Shown here: in pieces, positions 12,100 through 25,583 of the stretch
How the letters are laid out: each line of letters opens with the position of its first letter
How positions within the stretch are numbered: position 1 is the stretch's first letter
NCBI GenBank assembly: GCA_033964015.1
Contig: CM066919.1
Location: 29,913,459 to 29,977,458, forward strand
Source of the DNA: Scolanthus callimorphus
Taxonomy: Eukaryota; Cnidaria; Anthozoa; Actiniaria; Edwardsiidae
Reading direction: 5' to 3'
Length of the DNA stretch: 64,000 nucleotides
Notes under the pieces: generated by a model
What the model was told of the DNA's origin: nothing
Database searches by the model: none
What the model saw: only the letters and a program-made list of their open reading frames with translations
Made by a program: the position numbers and the translations under genes

Positions 12100-12950
12100 G
12101 GGGAGTTTCCAGTGATATTAATAGGTTGTGCCCAATGATTGTGGGTTCGTGTTTTTGTGGCTCTACTCAAGGAGATTGGACAGAAAAGTTGTACGTCATC
12201 CTGAATGTCTGTCAGCAAGCAGCGAAGTTGTGTCATAAAATTATTTACGAGTGTATAGCAGTTGAAGTGAGTTTTTTCTTATTAAAATGTAAATGTAAAT
12301 AGTTAGTCAGAGACGAAGATTCAGTTTGTTTTATAAAGAGTGCGGGTTGTGCGGGAAGTCGTAGATGAAACGAAGGAAGTGCTCCTATAAGCCGTACTAT
12401 TATGATGGAACGATCGCGTTTCACCGGCCGCCTAGCCTATCACGTTCTTCGTTGTTATGGGTTGTTGTGGTGCCTTCTATCATACTTGTCTTTTCTTTCA
12501 GAAAGATAAAATTTCGAACCCGCGAACAACCAACTGTCTTACAACAAGTATCTCCCCCCAAAAATAAGGTGCCCCAGTTTCCACACGGAAATGCCCCCAC
12601 AGGTGGTTTGTATGGTCTGTTTTGATTTATTTCAGTGGAGTTTCCTATTCGAATCCTAAAGCCCGTGTTTTACTGTTTTACCCGCCACACGAACTAGTTT
12701 CCAGTTCCTTCTGTTTCTTCGGACTCTTAACCGCAAAGGATTGTGGGTAATGTCCTGCGCAGTTGGCCCATCAGTGAAAGTGTAGGAGGACAAATGCGAA
12801 GGAAGTGTAGTAGAGAACTCGCTAAATATCAAGACTACCACGAACAGAAATCACTTTAAACCCCGCCAATTACATTTATGGGATCCTACTGAATCTCACG
12901 CTGTCTTCTAAGGATATATTGGTGGAATTTACGGCGGATAATTACGATAC

Positions 12951-15900
12951 ATGATGGCTAAACTGGTGGCTGTATGTCGAGACGAGTTGGACTTTCCCTT
13001 CGAACGACGCCAAATCCCTCTCGTTATCGAAGAAACCTTGACGGTAATTTAATGATTTTTGTAAATTTTAACGCCTTATGTGTTCTGGAATGGATTTCAG
13101 TGGAAACACAGTTTTACTATGTAGCTGATTTTGTAGATAAATTGTTGCAACTGAGCCTCTGTATTTTCTGTTCTGTAGATGGTGATGGAAATCCCTGAGA
13201 ATGTGATATCAACTCGTTACGTCTGTGAGAACGAACTTCAAGACTTTGTCAAGGTAATTGTACTATTTCTGCAGCTTAATCGCATTATAAATTACCTCAG
13301 AAATAAATTGAATACTATTATTTAAAACACACACGGTCGTTGGAGGTGAACAAAAACTTCGGAAGGTCTTTCATTTCGAATCTCGTGCAACACAGAAACG
13401 AACAAGTCGTTTGCAAAATGGCGGTAATGTACAAGGTCAAACAATTTCTAAGTTTGCTGAAAAAAGCTCGGCAATATTGTTGTTATTTGAGGTATATCAC
13501 AGCGGAAATCTTGAATGAGGTAATTATTCATGATCATCTATCTCCTCTGTCGGAGTTTCGGGGCAACAAGTAAAATCTGCGCTTGAAATTCGATGCGTTG
13601 AAATGTAAATAAACCAAATCTCAGTGGTTGACAATTCACAAAAATCTGTATTCTTCTCTCAGCGCTACGGCTGTCTGAATCTAGAAGAGTTGGCAGTGGC
13701 TATGATGGTCCGGCAAAAGGAGGTTTTTCACTCCTCTCGCATTCAGTACCTTGTGTTGGTTGTCGGCGGAGGTTTGTAGTGAATATTTTTCACATTATCT
13801 CTTGTGTTTTCTACCCAATTGCCTTATTGACATCAGATGAATTATTAATTCAGGACACTATCAGCTCCTCTCTCGATCACTCTCACGTGTTTGTTTAGCT
13901 GCAACTTTCACTTTCATTTAGAATCAAAATAAACTAGGGAGTTTTAATTTTGAAAATGCCAAGATTTGAACATTTGTAAATTTGCATTCTGTACTAATCT
14001 TTGAATAGTTGTTGTGATATTTCCATGTTTGTATTTGAGAATGTGTTTCCCCCATCAACTGTATAAGATAATTTTGGCATTAAGATAAGATATCTGTGTT
14101 AGTTGGGTGATAAATGATCTGTATGTCAAGCTGGGGATGTGTCATTCCATCACTGTCCCCCTGTGCCTTGGTGGAATGTAGTTGTTGCTGCTAATAACAG
14201 TAGGCTCTTAAAACATAACTTGCACATAATAACTAACAACTAGTTGCCTCATGCTCAGTGAATATTTAACAATTAGACCTCGAGTCCAAAAGGGCTACGA
14301 GCCAATAGGCCACAGGCGGAATGGGCTAGTGACCCGTGGCCCTTGAGGGTGAGAGGTCTAGTTTTAGTATCAGCCAACTAGTTGGACAAAAAATGTGAAA
14401 AATTGTGCTAAAAATCCTTGACAAAACAAGAAGTGGTCGCTATTGTTTTCTTCTCAAAATTGGCGCTTTCGCTACTAGAGGTCTATTGATAATAGCCCCC
14501 TAGTAGCGTAGCCAATCAGAATGCAGCATTGGCAATAGTCCACTAGTTGGGTGATACTAATGATGAATAGTCAAGTGTCGAGCTGACTATTTCCCAACAT
14601 GTTCACAAAGCCTGGGACAACACATTTAGTCCAGTAATTTTAGGCCGAAAATGAGTTCAACCTGCAACAAATTGCAACAGAAGGTTTTTCTTCTTGATAT
14701 TGTTCCTAACACCCTCTAGAATCACAGGAAAAAAATCGGCGAAATTCGGACCTTGCGAAAGATCAAAACTACCAATCTTTTTCTACAGCTTATTTTATCC
14801 TTTGTTGTTCGCAGCACTTAACTCTTTTTTACACTGTTTTTAAGAATGATTTTTATAGAGTGTAGCGCCAGGCCGGCAAAACCCTGAATGATTCTAACTT
14901 CCAAGAATGATCATTTCACGGTATTAAGTAAATCTTTGGCAATGAAAATTGCCTGGGAGAACATTTTCTGATGTTTACGGAATTAAATTTTCAAATCCCG
15001 TACAAAGTCTATATTGAAAGAGGAAAATCACGAAAAAAATCGAAACTGAAATGCTCAAGTGCTAGATATTTATTTATAACTGGCTAGCGACATATAAATC
15101 AACTCTGTGAATCAAACTATGGCTCCTGGGTCAGAGAGAATTGAAGTATTTCTGTTGTATACACTATAGAATCACTTCTGGCTTGGAAGGCACAAGTGCC
15201 GACAAACTCATGAATAACAATAGCGCGAAAAGCTGCCGAAAGAACTCTGTAATTTTGACCTTTCGCGTGGTCCGAATTTTGCCGATTTTTTTCCTTTGAT
15301 TCTAGACGGTGTTAGGAACAATATTAAGAAGAAAACCGTTCTGTTGCAATTTGTTGCAGGTTGTGTTATAAGTTGACTGGACTAATTGTTTTAGTATATA
15401 AGTGGCTTGTAAGATTTTTAAACACTTGAAAAAGGGTTGTTTTTCATTATAAAAAAGCCTACAAATGTGCACTCTAAATGGTTTGAATTTTATAGCCACA
15501 AAAACAAAACTCGCAACCAATCAACCTGTGATATGTATTATAGTCACTTGAGTAAAAATTGCATTACCTGTTAGCAATGATGTAAAAATTATAATGATTT
15601 GATTCCCCAGTTTATTGTAGTTATTATAATTAGATTAAAGCTAGGAATTTTGCAGTATTGTTGCTGTAGAACCACTACTTCTCCTCAACATAAAATTTCT
15701 GTAGTTTTTGGTTGAGAGGTATAAAATACAATAACAGCACTACCAATTTCAGTTTCAGTGCAACATAAGTACTTAATATGAATACTGTCAATTTGTTGAT
15801 TTATAGTGTTGAGCGTTTGTACAATCAGTTGGTTGAATCTGGACAGCCTGCCTTGGAACCTCTGATCATCAGCTCTTCCGGAAGTAAGTTTATGTTACTC

Positions 15901-18900
15901 CTATAACTCAACCACTAATAAAACAATGCTTCACTCATCAGGGTTAAGTCTGTGTCCAGTGTGTTTGGACCCTTAAAAAGGCCCATCATCAACCGGAAGC
16001 CTTTGTGCCCTGTTTTCTTTTGTTTTCAAATTGATCCATTGTTTTTCAGCTGCTCTGATTGGTTAATAGACAGCAAAGACTTTTGGTTGATGTTGGACCT
16101 TTAAGTTTGTCAAAGCAACAATATTTTGTTATCTGATCTTCCAAGGTGGATGTGGTAGTCCTGAGAAGGACTCTTTGAACTGACTGACATTTCGACAACC
16201 TTGTTGTTGACATCTCTTGGTGTTGTTGAGTTGTCCATTCTATACCCAATTACACCATGGGATTGAAAACCAGTCCAGTATTTTGTGTTTAAAGTAATAA
16301 GAGGAGGGCGTTTTTCACTGAATTCCAGCTGCCTTTTCATACGTGAAAGAATTCTCATAAAATTCTCTATTTTTATTATTTTTTTCTTTTTCTTGTAGTT
16401 CTCACTGTCAGTAACTCATTCCTTCAAGATCCCAAACTCATTTACACGCTTTTCTATGTTCATGGGTGAGTATTGTACTAAGCGCTTGTTTATATGGAAA
16501 AAGTTGTCCAAGGAAGAGGGATAACCCACCTAGCAAAGATACTCAGGGCACTACTTTTTGGATATATTTCTTTGTGAAACACAGTTAGCTATGGCTGTTT
16601 ACATGATCTACTCAGGTTGCCGAGATGAGTTATCCCTTTTTCCAGGGACAACTTTCTCTTATAAACAGCTTGACCCTTGACAGCTTGATTTTGTTTGGCA
16701 GACTTTTACTAGGAAGTCGTGTTTTCTTGGAAACAATATAGCAAAAAGGAAATGATTTGGAAGGCTGACAGCTATGTTGCTGAAGTCTTTCAAAGACCCA
16801 AGATAGTAAAACTACCAATAAAATACTGTGACGTCTGCCATATTGGACAGTTTAAAGTTGTGTCACCTATGAGGGATATCCCCTTTACTCAAGGCAACTT
16901 GCAAGTGCTTTGGCTTGAAGGGCTATCTTTTCGTCCTACTCTCATATAAACAGGGCCTAAAGGAAAGGTCCCACAATTAAATTAGATATTCCCCAACCTT
17001 CCAAAATCCAGTACAGTATTCCTAAAAGAACGTTCCTATTTAATTGGTGCCTTTTAAGTAAAGATATGTTTTCTTTCAGATCAAGGTTGAGTGAACTAGT
17101 TGAAGCAATCCCAAAAAGCAGAAGAAACAGGTAAACTTTGCTCGTTTTTTTTTTATAACATTTAATTCTATTGGAACTAGTGTACAAATTGTAAATTGTG
17201 CTACATAAGACTTCATAATAATATGATTTTAATGTTTGTAGGAGATGTCCATTGCATTCCCTTGAAACGCACAAGTCCAGACCATCAGGGTAAGTAAGGG
17301 AAAATGTTGAAGCAGGTCAAATCAAAGTAACAATTAAAAATTATCTATTGTTTTGAATTAATTCAAATCTATCAGTGTTAGAAAATAATCAGAAATAACT
17401 GGCTGTTTTCCAACTAAGGTGCAATAACTAAATTTATAGTGAATTAGGCATATTTTATCAGTAATGTTTTCTTTGAATTTAGAAGCTGGATTGATGTGTG
17501 GGATCTCTTATCCCAAGAGTGCAGAGATGAGGTAATGATCGTATTATTTTAATATCTCTTTTACACAACTATGTCATGTTTATTATTTACTGGTAATCCC
17601 TGAATTTTCCACTACTTTTGGTAGGTTGTCCTGATTGATTCAGATTCGCTTCTTGACACACTTGAGCACTACCTTCGAAAACACAGGTAACATTTTATGG
17701 ATTTAACTATGAAAGATGAAATATCTTGTCATATGACCAGTTACTCATGACGTCATTTTCTGAACTGTCAGTGGCCAATAACACTCAATTAAGCCCCGGC
17801 AAGTGAAAAGCCCTTTAAACAGTATTTCATACTTTTGAAAAAAAAAAATAAGAAAGCAGTTCAGAATTCCCATACAAACCCTTTTAAAATTGAAAATTAA
17901 ACTGCCAAATCTCCACTTTGCCATGCGAAATTTGGATGACCAATATGCTCACAGCGTTTAGATAAACTAGAATAATCATAGATCACTAAATTGCGGTCGA
18001 AGCAAGTGTATCATGACTGAAGACGAAAATGTACAGAGATTTCACGGGCAAGTCCAGAGCCTATAACTGGTGAAAATGCTGTTACAACTAGACCTGTTTT
18101 ATTTCAATATAAAAACATCGATGGTTGGAATACCTGGAGTGATGGAGGGTAGCTTTTCAAGTTTAACAGGGATTAATTGTAGCGAGTCCAAAAGGCCAAC
18201 AGCCAAATAACTGGGAATTGTTAGCGAGTTCCAAAGGCCCCCAACCGGGTAATATTCTGAAGTAGTGAGATCCGAAGGCCATCTTGCCGAATAATAACTG
18301 TTCGCTTTCGTTTGCTTTCTTCTATTCGTCGTATCTGCGTCGCGATCGACTGTAAAATTCTCTCTAAAACCCGGCGGGGTTCGTGTTTACAACGAAATGG
18401 AACACTGTTGGTTGAGCCTGCAATATTGCAGGCGTCGTTTCTTTTTGTGTGACATGCGCTAGTTACCATATCTCTCCCTGTCCGTATGAGATCGAGGCTA
18501 GTTTCATTACCATTCCACCTCCGTTCGTGAGATCGAGGCAGTTTCATTACCATTCACCTCGGCGCTCTTGACATGAATACGAGGCAAAATCACATAGTCA
18601 GTCCAAAATCTCTGAATCAAGCTGGCATCCAACCAAAGCCACGCGGGACTACTCGCGAATCACGGGATGCGACCCTGATCAGATTAGTATGCGGTCTTCG
18701 ACCGCAATAACTTAGTTCACTAAAATTCTTTGAAACAGAAATTTGACAAAATACCGTATTAGGTGGCTGCCTTTTTCGCTCATTTATGTATGATATGTAC
18801 AGAAAGGGACCACAATTTGCAAAAAGAGAATATGAACTGTATTGATAATACTTTTTACTATCTGATAGATTCTGCACAGAATGCAAGTCCAAAGTACTAA

Positions 18901-21900
18901 GAGCATACAGCATACTGGCAGGAGATTTGGATGGTCCAAGTGAAAAAGGGTAAGCATTGCCAATCAAAAATAACTTCTTTGTGTATACACAACAGGGCTA
19001 AAATTAACGGCTGGAGGATGGGGAACATGGAGATGGCCTAAATCAATTTGAGCTCACTTGTACCTTGTTTCTGACCCAGTGGCAGATCCAGGATTTTTCA
19101 AAGGGTGGTTCCATTTTTGACAACTACCAAAGTCACCCAACCCCTCAAATTGTTTGGACAAGCATCGTTTTGCTTTAAAAATCCTCTGTATAAAGTGGGT
19201 TCATAATGGTTGAGCACAGAGGGTAACCACGACCCTTTTTGTCAACACGGCACATGATACTTCTGCATATTTGAGTATATATTTTTTATTTCAAGGTGAA
19301 TTAATGTGTTTTTTTTCCTTGTCTCAAAAGGGTGGTTCTGTTGAACCCACGGAACCACCCTTGGATCTGCCACTGTGACCTGCCATATATGTACAAGAAA
19401 TGAAGACTCTTGTTAAATGTGGCCGGTCAAATTCCTGGCCAGACAAAGATATACCCTTCTGCAATAATTCAACGAATAATTAGTTTAAAAAAAATTCAAT
19501 GAATAATTTACATATTGTATTTTCTGTTTCTGGTTCTTCTTTCAGGTTTTGTTCTGCGTTATATGATGGTTTAAAAAGCTGTCCACAGGAGAGACACATC
19601 CACGTGTTATGTGATACAGATTTTATTGCTCATCTGATTGGTAGAGCAGAACCAGAGCTAGCTGGAGGGTGCGTCATTCTTCTTTTTTATAGGGATGTGC
19701 TTACAGTGGTTTTGAGTATTCTGCAAACTCTCAAGATTGATTTCCTACCGTCAAACCGCTTTCTGGCTTCCGTCAATCACACTTTGATCTTTAGAATAGA
19801 ATTCGTGCAGTTATTCGCCATCGTAGTGAAATGCCCCAACACACAACATCTTTTACTATCTTGTTCTAAACAATGGCCTAACTTACGGTCCGCTAAGACT
19901 CAAATTAGACCTGAGAGTTTTATTGGCGGAAGCCATAACGCCATTGGAAGTCGAATGGGAGAGTTTGCAGAATACTCAAAACAGCTGTAATGATCCACAG
20001 TTTGGTGGTTACCCCAGAGTTAGCAGAATTATGAAAACCACAGGAATAAAAGGGTCTCCAATTTCTGATATGCTACATCTCACTTACTATACTACTAGTA
20101 CTGTGCACTGAATTACTTTGAACTAATATCTCATGAATTCCAATGATTTGGTTACCCCTCTTCCACATCACATATTTTTTAATATTTGCAACAGTTTTTG
20201 TTTCACTAGCACTACCTGTTGCTGTGCAGATTCTACCGAAAATGTGTGTGCAAACATTATTCCACATCATTTTGTTTTGAAAGATTTTTAAAAGGCAGTG
20301 TTCAACTAATTTCATTGACTGAATGCCTTTTTCATTTGAGGTAAACAATAAAAAAAATATTTCAGTTTCTGCAAGCATGTGCAAGTACAAGTGTCTATTT
20401 CTGTTAGAGCTGGTTAACATTCTTCTAATTCCTCACTCATACTGGCCTTAGCAATGAATGCAATGAATATTTCATAACAGTAGTGTAAGAGTAGTTAAAG
20501 AACGTATAATATGTCAGTGCAAACAACATAAAATTCTCACCAAAATGTTCAATACATATTTGAATGATTCAAACAGTTTTACACACAAAGTTTCCACATC
20601 AGGGGAGGGTTGGTGTGATATGTTGTGAGTGCTTGATATGGTTGTTGGATACATTAAATAGTTTAACTTGTTTGTAGAATGTCTTAAATTTCCAATCATA
20701 GTTGGTGTTTCCTGCATAAGTTCCCTCTTCCCTTGCTTGGGCAGGAGTTCCTTTTACAGGTTATTTTTACTAATGGATTATCTTTTGAATAGCAGACGTG
20801 AAAGGCATGCGAAAACACTGGATATTGCACAGGAAGAGGTACACTTTTTTTCCTGTTTAAGATATTGCTATATAGCAATATGAATCCTCTAGCATAAATA
20901 GAAACAATTTTCTATGTTACTCAAATTATTAGATATGAAGTTTTAGTTGTATACATGTTCATGTACTTGAAGGCAAACCTAAGAAAATATCCATTCAAAC
21001 ACTTTGCTCAATACAGTACACTTTGTCTCAATACAATACAATACTTTATTTTTGCCAATGACATGGGGAGTGGTTGCCCAATCTCCCGAGCCCAGGGCTC
21101 ACGTTGAACACTCTTGACAAAAATAATCTTTTGAGACCAAACTTATTTAAGGGCAATTTTGAGGTTTGGTTGTTGATTATTAATGGTAACTAATTACAAA
21201 GCAAAGCTCTGCTAGATATTATCATCAAGTTATACTGCTGTTCATGCTGACGTCAACCATCATTATTAATGTGCCTACGTACCAGAGGTCGATTCGTTCA
21301 CAGAACAAAGGGAGCTTTTTAATCTACAGTTGGCACATTAACATTAGAATGGCATTATAATGTATATATTAAACAGTGAATAGCTCTATTGGCCTAACTA
21401 CAAACTTACCTGTCCTTATTTGCTTAGGTTCTCACATGCCTCGGCATTCACTTGTGGGATCGACTTCACAGACTCTGGCAAAAACTCCGAGCTGAAGAAC
21501 AGACGTGGCAAATGCTGTTCTACCTTGGGGTTGATGCATTGAGGAAGAGTTTTGAGGTGAGGAAAGCTAAAGTATATAAAAAACAACAAATCTCTATATT
21601 TCTATGCTTTGAGAAACAGAATCTTTACAACATTGTGTTTAATTTGCTCTTCAGGTTGCTGTTGAAGAGAAGCTAGGGATTTCTAGACTGGAACAAGTCG
21701 TAGAAGAAATATCTGAAGCAGAGCGTGCGAAGGAGCTCAGACGAGAGCAGAAACGTCTAAAGAAAAAAGCAAAGAGGAAAGAAAAATTTAAGTGCTCCTC
21801 TTCTCAAGATGTTGAGATAATAGATGTCAAAGAGAAAGAACCCATGCAGAAACAGAATTCTGAAGTATGCAGTAATGGGAGTCTAGAAGACATGGAGGGG

Positions 21901-24900
21901 GGACATGATGGGAGTTGTGAAGAGGAAGATGACAGGGACAGTGTCGACACACCTTGTAGCTGTGAGGAGTTACAGTGCTCAGTGAGGAAGCGACGTGACG
22001 ATTCTTGTTCCTGGCCAGTGTACAGAAATGGTGATTGTGGTTATGTGGGAAAAGCTAAGAGTTGGAGTGGAGGTGTCACTCGTCAGAATGTGGCGAGATG
22101 TCCAGATGGAAAGCCAGATAGCTGTGAAGGTTGTAGTCTGGAGGAAGAGGATGAGGTTTGTTCTGACTGTCTCTCTGGCAGCCCGGGTAGCACTAGCAGT
22201 AGTAGCAGCAAGAGTTCTAAGGGAGGAAAGAAGAAAAAAGGGACAAGAGAAAGACAGAAGGTGACTATGATACACTTATAAAAACAATTATAACTTTGGC
22301 GAGCATTGTGGCGTATTATTCGGGCTCTAATGAACATTTTGTATTAGAGCCCACGCGAGTCAATCAGCATTATTGGTCTTCTCGTTTTGTACTCAATGCT
22401 CTCCAAAGTAATAGTAATGTAGTTGATGTTCTTGGGCGTAAATATGTTTTGGGCCTGACTCTGGCTCGTGCGCCCGGCACGGCTCAGGCTCTTACACTTA
22501 CAAACATCAACTATATTGCTATAATACTATTTACTAAGTGTTGATGTATTTAGCTCATAGATGTATTTAACTAACGAACAATAAACAAAGAACAAGTTGA
22601 AACAAACATGTCAAAATCCCAACTGGCCTGGAGCCAAACCGAGAATTCTCGGGTTTGTTTTGCAATTGTATTAGATTATTTTTTGCCCTAATTCCTATTA
22701 GTGGATATTTAAAGTGTTAACGTTAAAAAAAAAAGAAATATTTGATTCCATTCAAACCCTCAACTCGACGAAAAATCATCCAAAAAATCTTGAGAGAGCA
22801 GCTTCTCCCAAAAACTTTATATTCCATTGTTTTTCTCCGGAGTTGTTCGGGTTCCCATTCGGGTTAAACTAACGTAATTTAGTATTCTTGATGTGCAATC
22901 ATTCCTTTCGGAATAAAATAACAAAAGCGTGGCAGCCATGTTGGGTTTACAGAACAAAGGGAGCTTTTATCCAACATGGCCGCCTGTGACGTCACATGCA
23001 CACCAATAATAGGGGAAATGTTTCAGGCCCCACAATTCTCGTGTGCTTGAGAAACGGGCCCCAGGACTCCAAATCGAACTTATTGCAGGCTTTAGTGCTC
23101 CCTGATCCCCTCTTTGGGAACTCAGTTTTTGAGCTAAGGTCAACATCGTGTTCTTTTTTGCAGCCCCATTCAATGAGACATGAACAGAGGGGCGAGTTGA
23201 TAGATGATGAGGAAAAGAGACTGTTACAGTCCATGGGCTGGAGTAATTCACATACTGAGGTGAGACGATAAAATGCATGATTTTATTCTCACATACTGAG
23301 GTGAGACGATAAAAAGCATGATTTCATTCTCTCTTGAATGGACGATTCCAGCTATAAGCGCACAGAAATGCCCAAGCCGTGTCCGACATCTACCAGAATG
23401 CTGCGCGCTTTTTTAGTTTGTTCGACAAATATCCCATATCTACGCGTGCGTTATAAGCAATTATTGGATGAGGTTTTTGTGATCTCCAGAATAAACAATG
23501 TCGATACAGGTGGAATCCACTTGGCGAGATATTGTTTATTCTGGAGATCACAAAAACCGAATTCAATAATTGTTTTATTATACATTGATTCAGTAGAAAT
23601 ACTTTTATTTCTGTCAAGCAATTTATTTTGCACAAGCGCCTTGATAAAATAGGGAAAACGCTCTAGTCCCATGATGCATTGCGCGCGTATCAAGAATCAG
23701 CTAGCTGATTCTTGAAGACCCTTGGATTCTTGGAGACCCTCAAAGTGCGTGATTCCCAAAGTAATGTATCAGTCAATTCCAGCGGTGACCATCTCCCCCC
23801 CCCCCCCCCCCCCCGGACACCGTGGGGATTTGCACACCAGTGCCTTCCCTGGGGTGGGGAATTTTGAAAATTTTGCTGGCCCCGCGGTCGGGAATTGTTT
23901 TCCCCGGGGGAGGGGGGTGGGGAATTTTGGTTTTCTCATCTCAAGCGCGTCGGGTTTTGCGAACTACAACCCAGTTACAGAAAATAACGCCACATAAAAT
24001 ATAATGCAGAGCATGGCCCGTATACACCACGTTTGGAGACTGACACATTTCACAGTTAACGTCTTCTATAGTGAAGAAACAGATTTCGCAATTTCGTCTA
24101 AGTGGAAAAACATAAATATGAATTGACACTATATATAAACAGAGTTCCAATTTCGCAAAAAGTTAAGTAACATAACTGCGAAATAGTTGCTCTGCAAAAA
24201 GAATAAAGGTAAATTTCGCATTGAGAAATGCAGCTAAATGGCTACAACCGCGAATGGCCTAGGAATGTCACTTCTTTATTTATATTTTGTCTCACTTTCA
24301 TTGAAATGAGAACTCGTTTCATAGACGAGAAAACTAAAGTACATTTAAAAACGAATTGTAAATGCTCGGACAGTATAAATGGAGTTGAAGTTTTTGTTGT
24401 GAAAGCTTTGTCACGCAGAGTTACCGTCTTTTTCTCGTCCCGGGGGTGGGGCATTTTTCCGCTTTTTGTGTTCCCCGCCGTGGGGTATTCTGCATTTTTG
24501 CTAGCCCGGGGCGGGGAATTTTCAGTTTTATTTTTAGAAATGACCAAAAGCCCGGGGGGGGGGGGGCATGGTCACCGCTGGAATTGACTGATACATAAAG
24601 CGCGCGCTCTTAGCCAATCAGAATCGAGATAGTGAGTACAATGTATAATAATAGCTGGAATCGTCCATTGAAAGGGCATATAACATCACAGCCTGTTGAA
24701 TTTTCTGGCCAAATTACGCTATTTATATAGATACGGTGTGTAACTGTGGAAGAGTGGCTCTTCCTATATTTGACTGGTAGGATGACCGTCAAGTTTTTTA
24801 GGGGTTAAATTCGGCGATCTGGCGTATCTTTCATGGTCTTTCATGGTAAAAAAAAATTAACAACCAGTATGTTTTAGGTGGTTACTTGACCTAGAAATTG

Positions 24901-25213
24901 GATTTCAGGCGATCCTACAAAATGTCTATGGCTAGCTAATTTTTAGGGGTGTTTTTAGGGATTTCTGAAGGTCATCCCGACCATTTTGACCTTTACAATC
25001 TGCTGGCACAGGATAACCCTTATTTTACTTTTGCAAATGAACCAGGATTGCTGCTGTTCAGACGAAAGTGGCATATCAGAACAAGATATCCAACTCTTCC
25101 GAGCCAATCAGAAGATAGTTTCTGTACAGCGACAAGAGCTGCGAGAGAAGCTGTTAAAGAAATTCAACAACATGTCAGCGTCACAGAAGGCAGGGCCGGG
25201 TGGCGGGGGTTAA
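12951..25213 (+). CDS. GGNBP2: Gametogenetin-binding protein 2 orthologue (GGNBP2/ZNF403), 16 exons
   Basis: Exons: 12951-13043, 13179-13253, 13663-13771, 15807-15883, 16399-16465, 17080-17130, 17242-17289, 17483-17531, 17625-17686, 18869-18949, 19546-19668, 20793-20838, 21428-21556, 21655-22260, 23164-23259, 25046-25213, about 626 residues. The joined protein follows vertebrate GGNBP2 closely: LVAVCRD with FPFERRQIPL at the start, VGCRRSVERL, LYNQLVESGQPALEPL, ECRDEVVLID, FCTECKSKVLRAYSIL, RHIHVLCDTDFIAHLIGRAEPE, and the near-invariant RAEEQTWQMLFYLGVDALRKSFE. After this comes a basic coiled stretch (KELRREQKRLKKKAKRKEK) and a Cys/Ser/acidic low-complexity tail. Two ATGs are adjacent; 12954 matches the usual MA start. 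Paired cysteines suggest metal binding, but this is unproven. Vertebrate GGNBP2 is linked to spermatogenesis and growth control; its molecular role is poorly known. Exon 3 has a one-base frame break at 13724-13728. Exon 16 has a weak acceptor but fits in phase. Confidence 0.93.
13724..13728 (+). other. Frame break in GGNBP2 exon 3 (T run, one base short)
   Basis: Upstream frame reads ELAVAMMVRQKEVF. The expected HSVPCVGCRRS block then lies in another frame up to the donor at 13772. A run of five T marks the switch. With six T the segment would have the same length as the vertebrate one, and the exon would end in phase 2 as exon 4 requires. Confidence 0.85.
14269..14560. mobile_element. Repeat family copy 2 (pair at 8842-9100)
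   Basis: Same orientation as copy 1. Shares TTAGACCTCGAG, CCCCTAGTAGCGTAGCCA and ATCAGAATGCAG. GGNBP2 intron 3. Confidence 0.72.
14627..15385. mobile_element. ~760 bp element related to 3295-4068, GGNBP2 intron 3
   Basis: Inverted arms of ~150 bases begin TTAGTCCAGT and include TTGCAACAG...GGTTTTTCTTCTTGATATTG and ATTCTAGACGGTGTTAGG. Ends and TTGCAACA motifs resemble the 3295-4068 element, so both are likely one family. Confidence 0.75.
15977..16104. mobile_element. ~128 bp MITE copy 1, GGNBP2 intron 4
   Basis: AAGGCCCATCATCAACC and GGTTGATGTTGGACCTTT ends; TTTTCTTTTGTTTTCAAAT and CTCTGATTGGTT inside, shared with 39737-39866. Confidence 0.75.
17687..18868 (+). other. Intron 9 of GGNBP2
   Basis: A short direct repeat (GAGATCGAGGC...AGTTTCATTACCATTC, twice near 18490-18560) and AT-rich sequence. 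ORFs on the minus strand at 18221-18553 and 18617-18967 show no family motif; the latter overlaps exon 10. Confidence 0.55.
19077..19376. mobile_element. ~300 bp MITE, GGNBP2 intron 10
   Basis: CAGTGGCAGATCCAGGATTT with AAAGGGTGGTTCC at the left, GGAACCACCCTTGGATCTGC and CACTG at the right. A fragment of the same end is near 61070 (CAGTGGCGGATCCAGGG). Confidence 0.78.
19669..21427 (+). other. Introns 11 and 12 of GGNBP2
   Basis: AT-rich, apart from the 46-base exon 12 at 20793-20838. I see no other feature. Confidence 0.55.
23249..23330 (+). repeat. Tandem duplication (period 41) of the GGNBP2 exon 15 donor
   Basis: The block running from the last codons of exon 15 (CACATACTGAG) through its donor and ~30 bases of intron is present twice, beginning at 23249 and 23290. 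Both copies keep the GTGAGA donor. If the second donor were used, the reading frame would meet a TAA soon after the first. Confidence 0.9.
23467..23565. repeat. ~95 bp palindrome, GGNBP2 intron 15
   Basis: GGTTTTTGTGATCTCCAGAA with TAAACAAT at the left returns inverted (ATTGTTTATTCTGGAGATC...) at the right. The short ORFs on both strands come from it. Confidence 0.85.
23764..24596. mobile_element. ~830 bp inverted-repeat element with C/G-run ends, GGNBP2 intron 15
   Basis: ATGTATCAGTCAATTCCAGC followed by GGTGACCAT and a ~20 base C-run is mirrored by a G-run, CATGGTCACC and GCTGGAATTGACTGATACAT. Inner GTGGGGAATTTT units repeat near both ends. No transposase seen. Confidence 0.75.
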
Positions 25214-25273
25214 CTAAACAGATTAATGGCCTAAATATAGGCGTTGTCCACTGATAGGGGTAAGGGTGCACGG

Positions 25274-25583
25274 GCTGTTCCATTTAATATCCGTTACTCC
25301 CCTATCGAGGAAACTAGAATTTCCATAGGGGTCTTTGTGTCTGACCCAGGGGTCTTTGTTTGATCTTGGTATTTCCACAGGGGTCGTTTTTTTACCCAGA
25401 ATTTCCAGGTACTCATTTGCAGCTTTGGAATTTCCACAGAGGTCACAAGAGGACTTGGAACTTGAAATTTGGGTGCTTCAAATTTCCACAAGGGTTGTAC
25501 ACGAGCCTGGAATTTCCAGAGGTGTAGATTATTGAAAATTTGGAATTCTTCGGTAGGGGGTATGGATATTTTTTGGAACAGCT
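25274..25583. mobile_element. Inverted-repeat element with GGAATTTCCA units
   Basis: GCTGTTCCATTTAATATCC at the left and GGATATTTTTTGGAACAGC at the right are inverted. The inside has several GGAATTTCCACAGGGGTC units, like the 2229-2539 element. It begins 60 bases after the GGNBP2 stop. Confidence 0.68.

Larger units (their letters stand above)
9686..12950. other. Intergenic: SLC43-like 3' end to GGNBP2 5' end
   Basis: Holds the elements at 10013-10240, 10935-11290, 11536-11685 and 11720-12099. The stretch 12110-12950 should contain the GGNBP2 promoter and 5' UTR, but no TATA box or other clear site stands out. ORFs at 10662-11177 and 12365-12625 are not recognisable genes. Confidence 0.6.

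Noticed and set aside
18221..18553. 110-codon minus-strand ORF in GGNBP2 intron 9
   Set aside because: Part of a repeat-containing stretch, no family motif, and no splice-linked neighbours on that strand.
21979..22337. Minus-strand ORFs opposite GGNBP2 exon 14
   Set aside because: Shadows of a real coding exon; low-complexity Ser/Leu products of the opposite strand.
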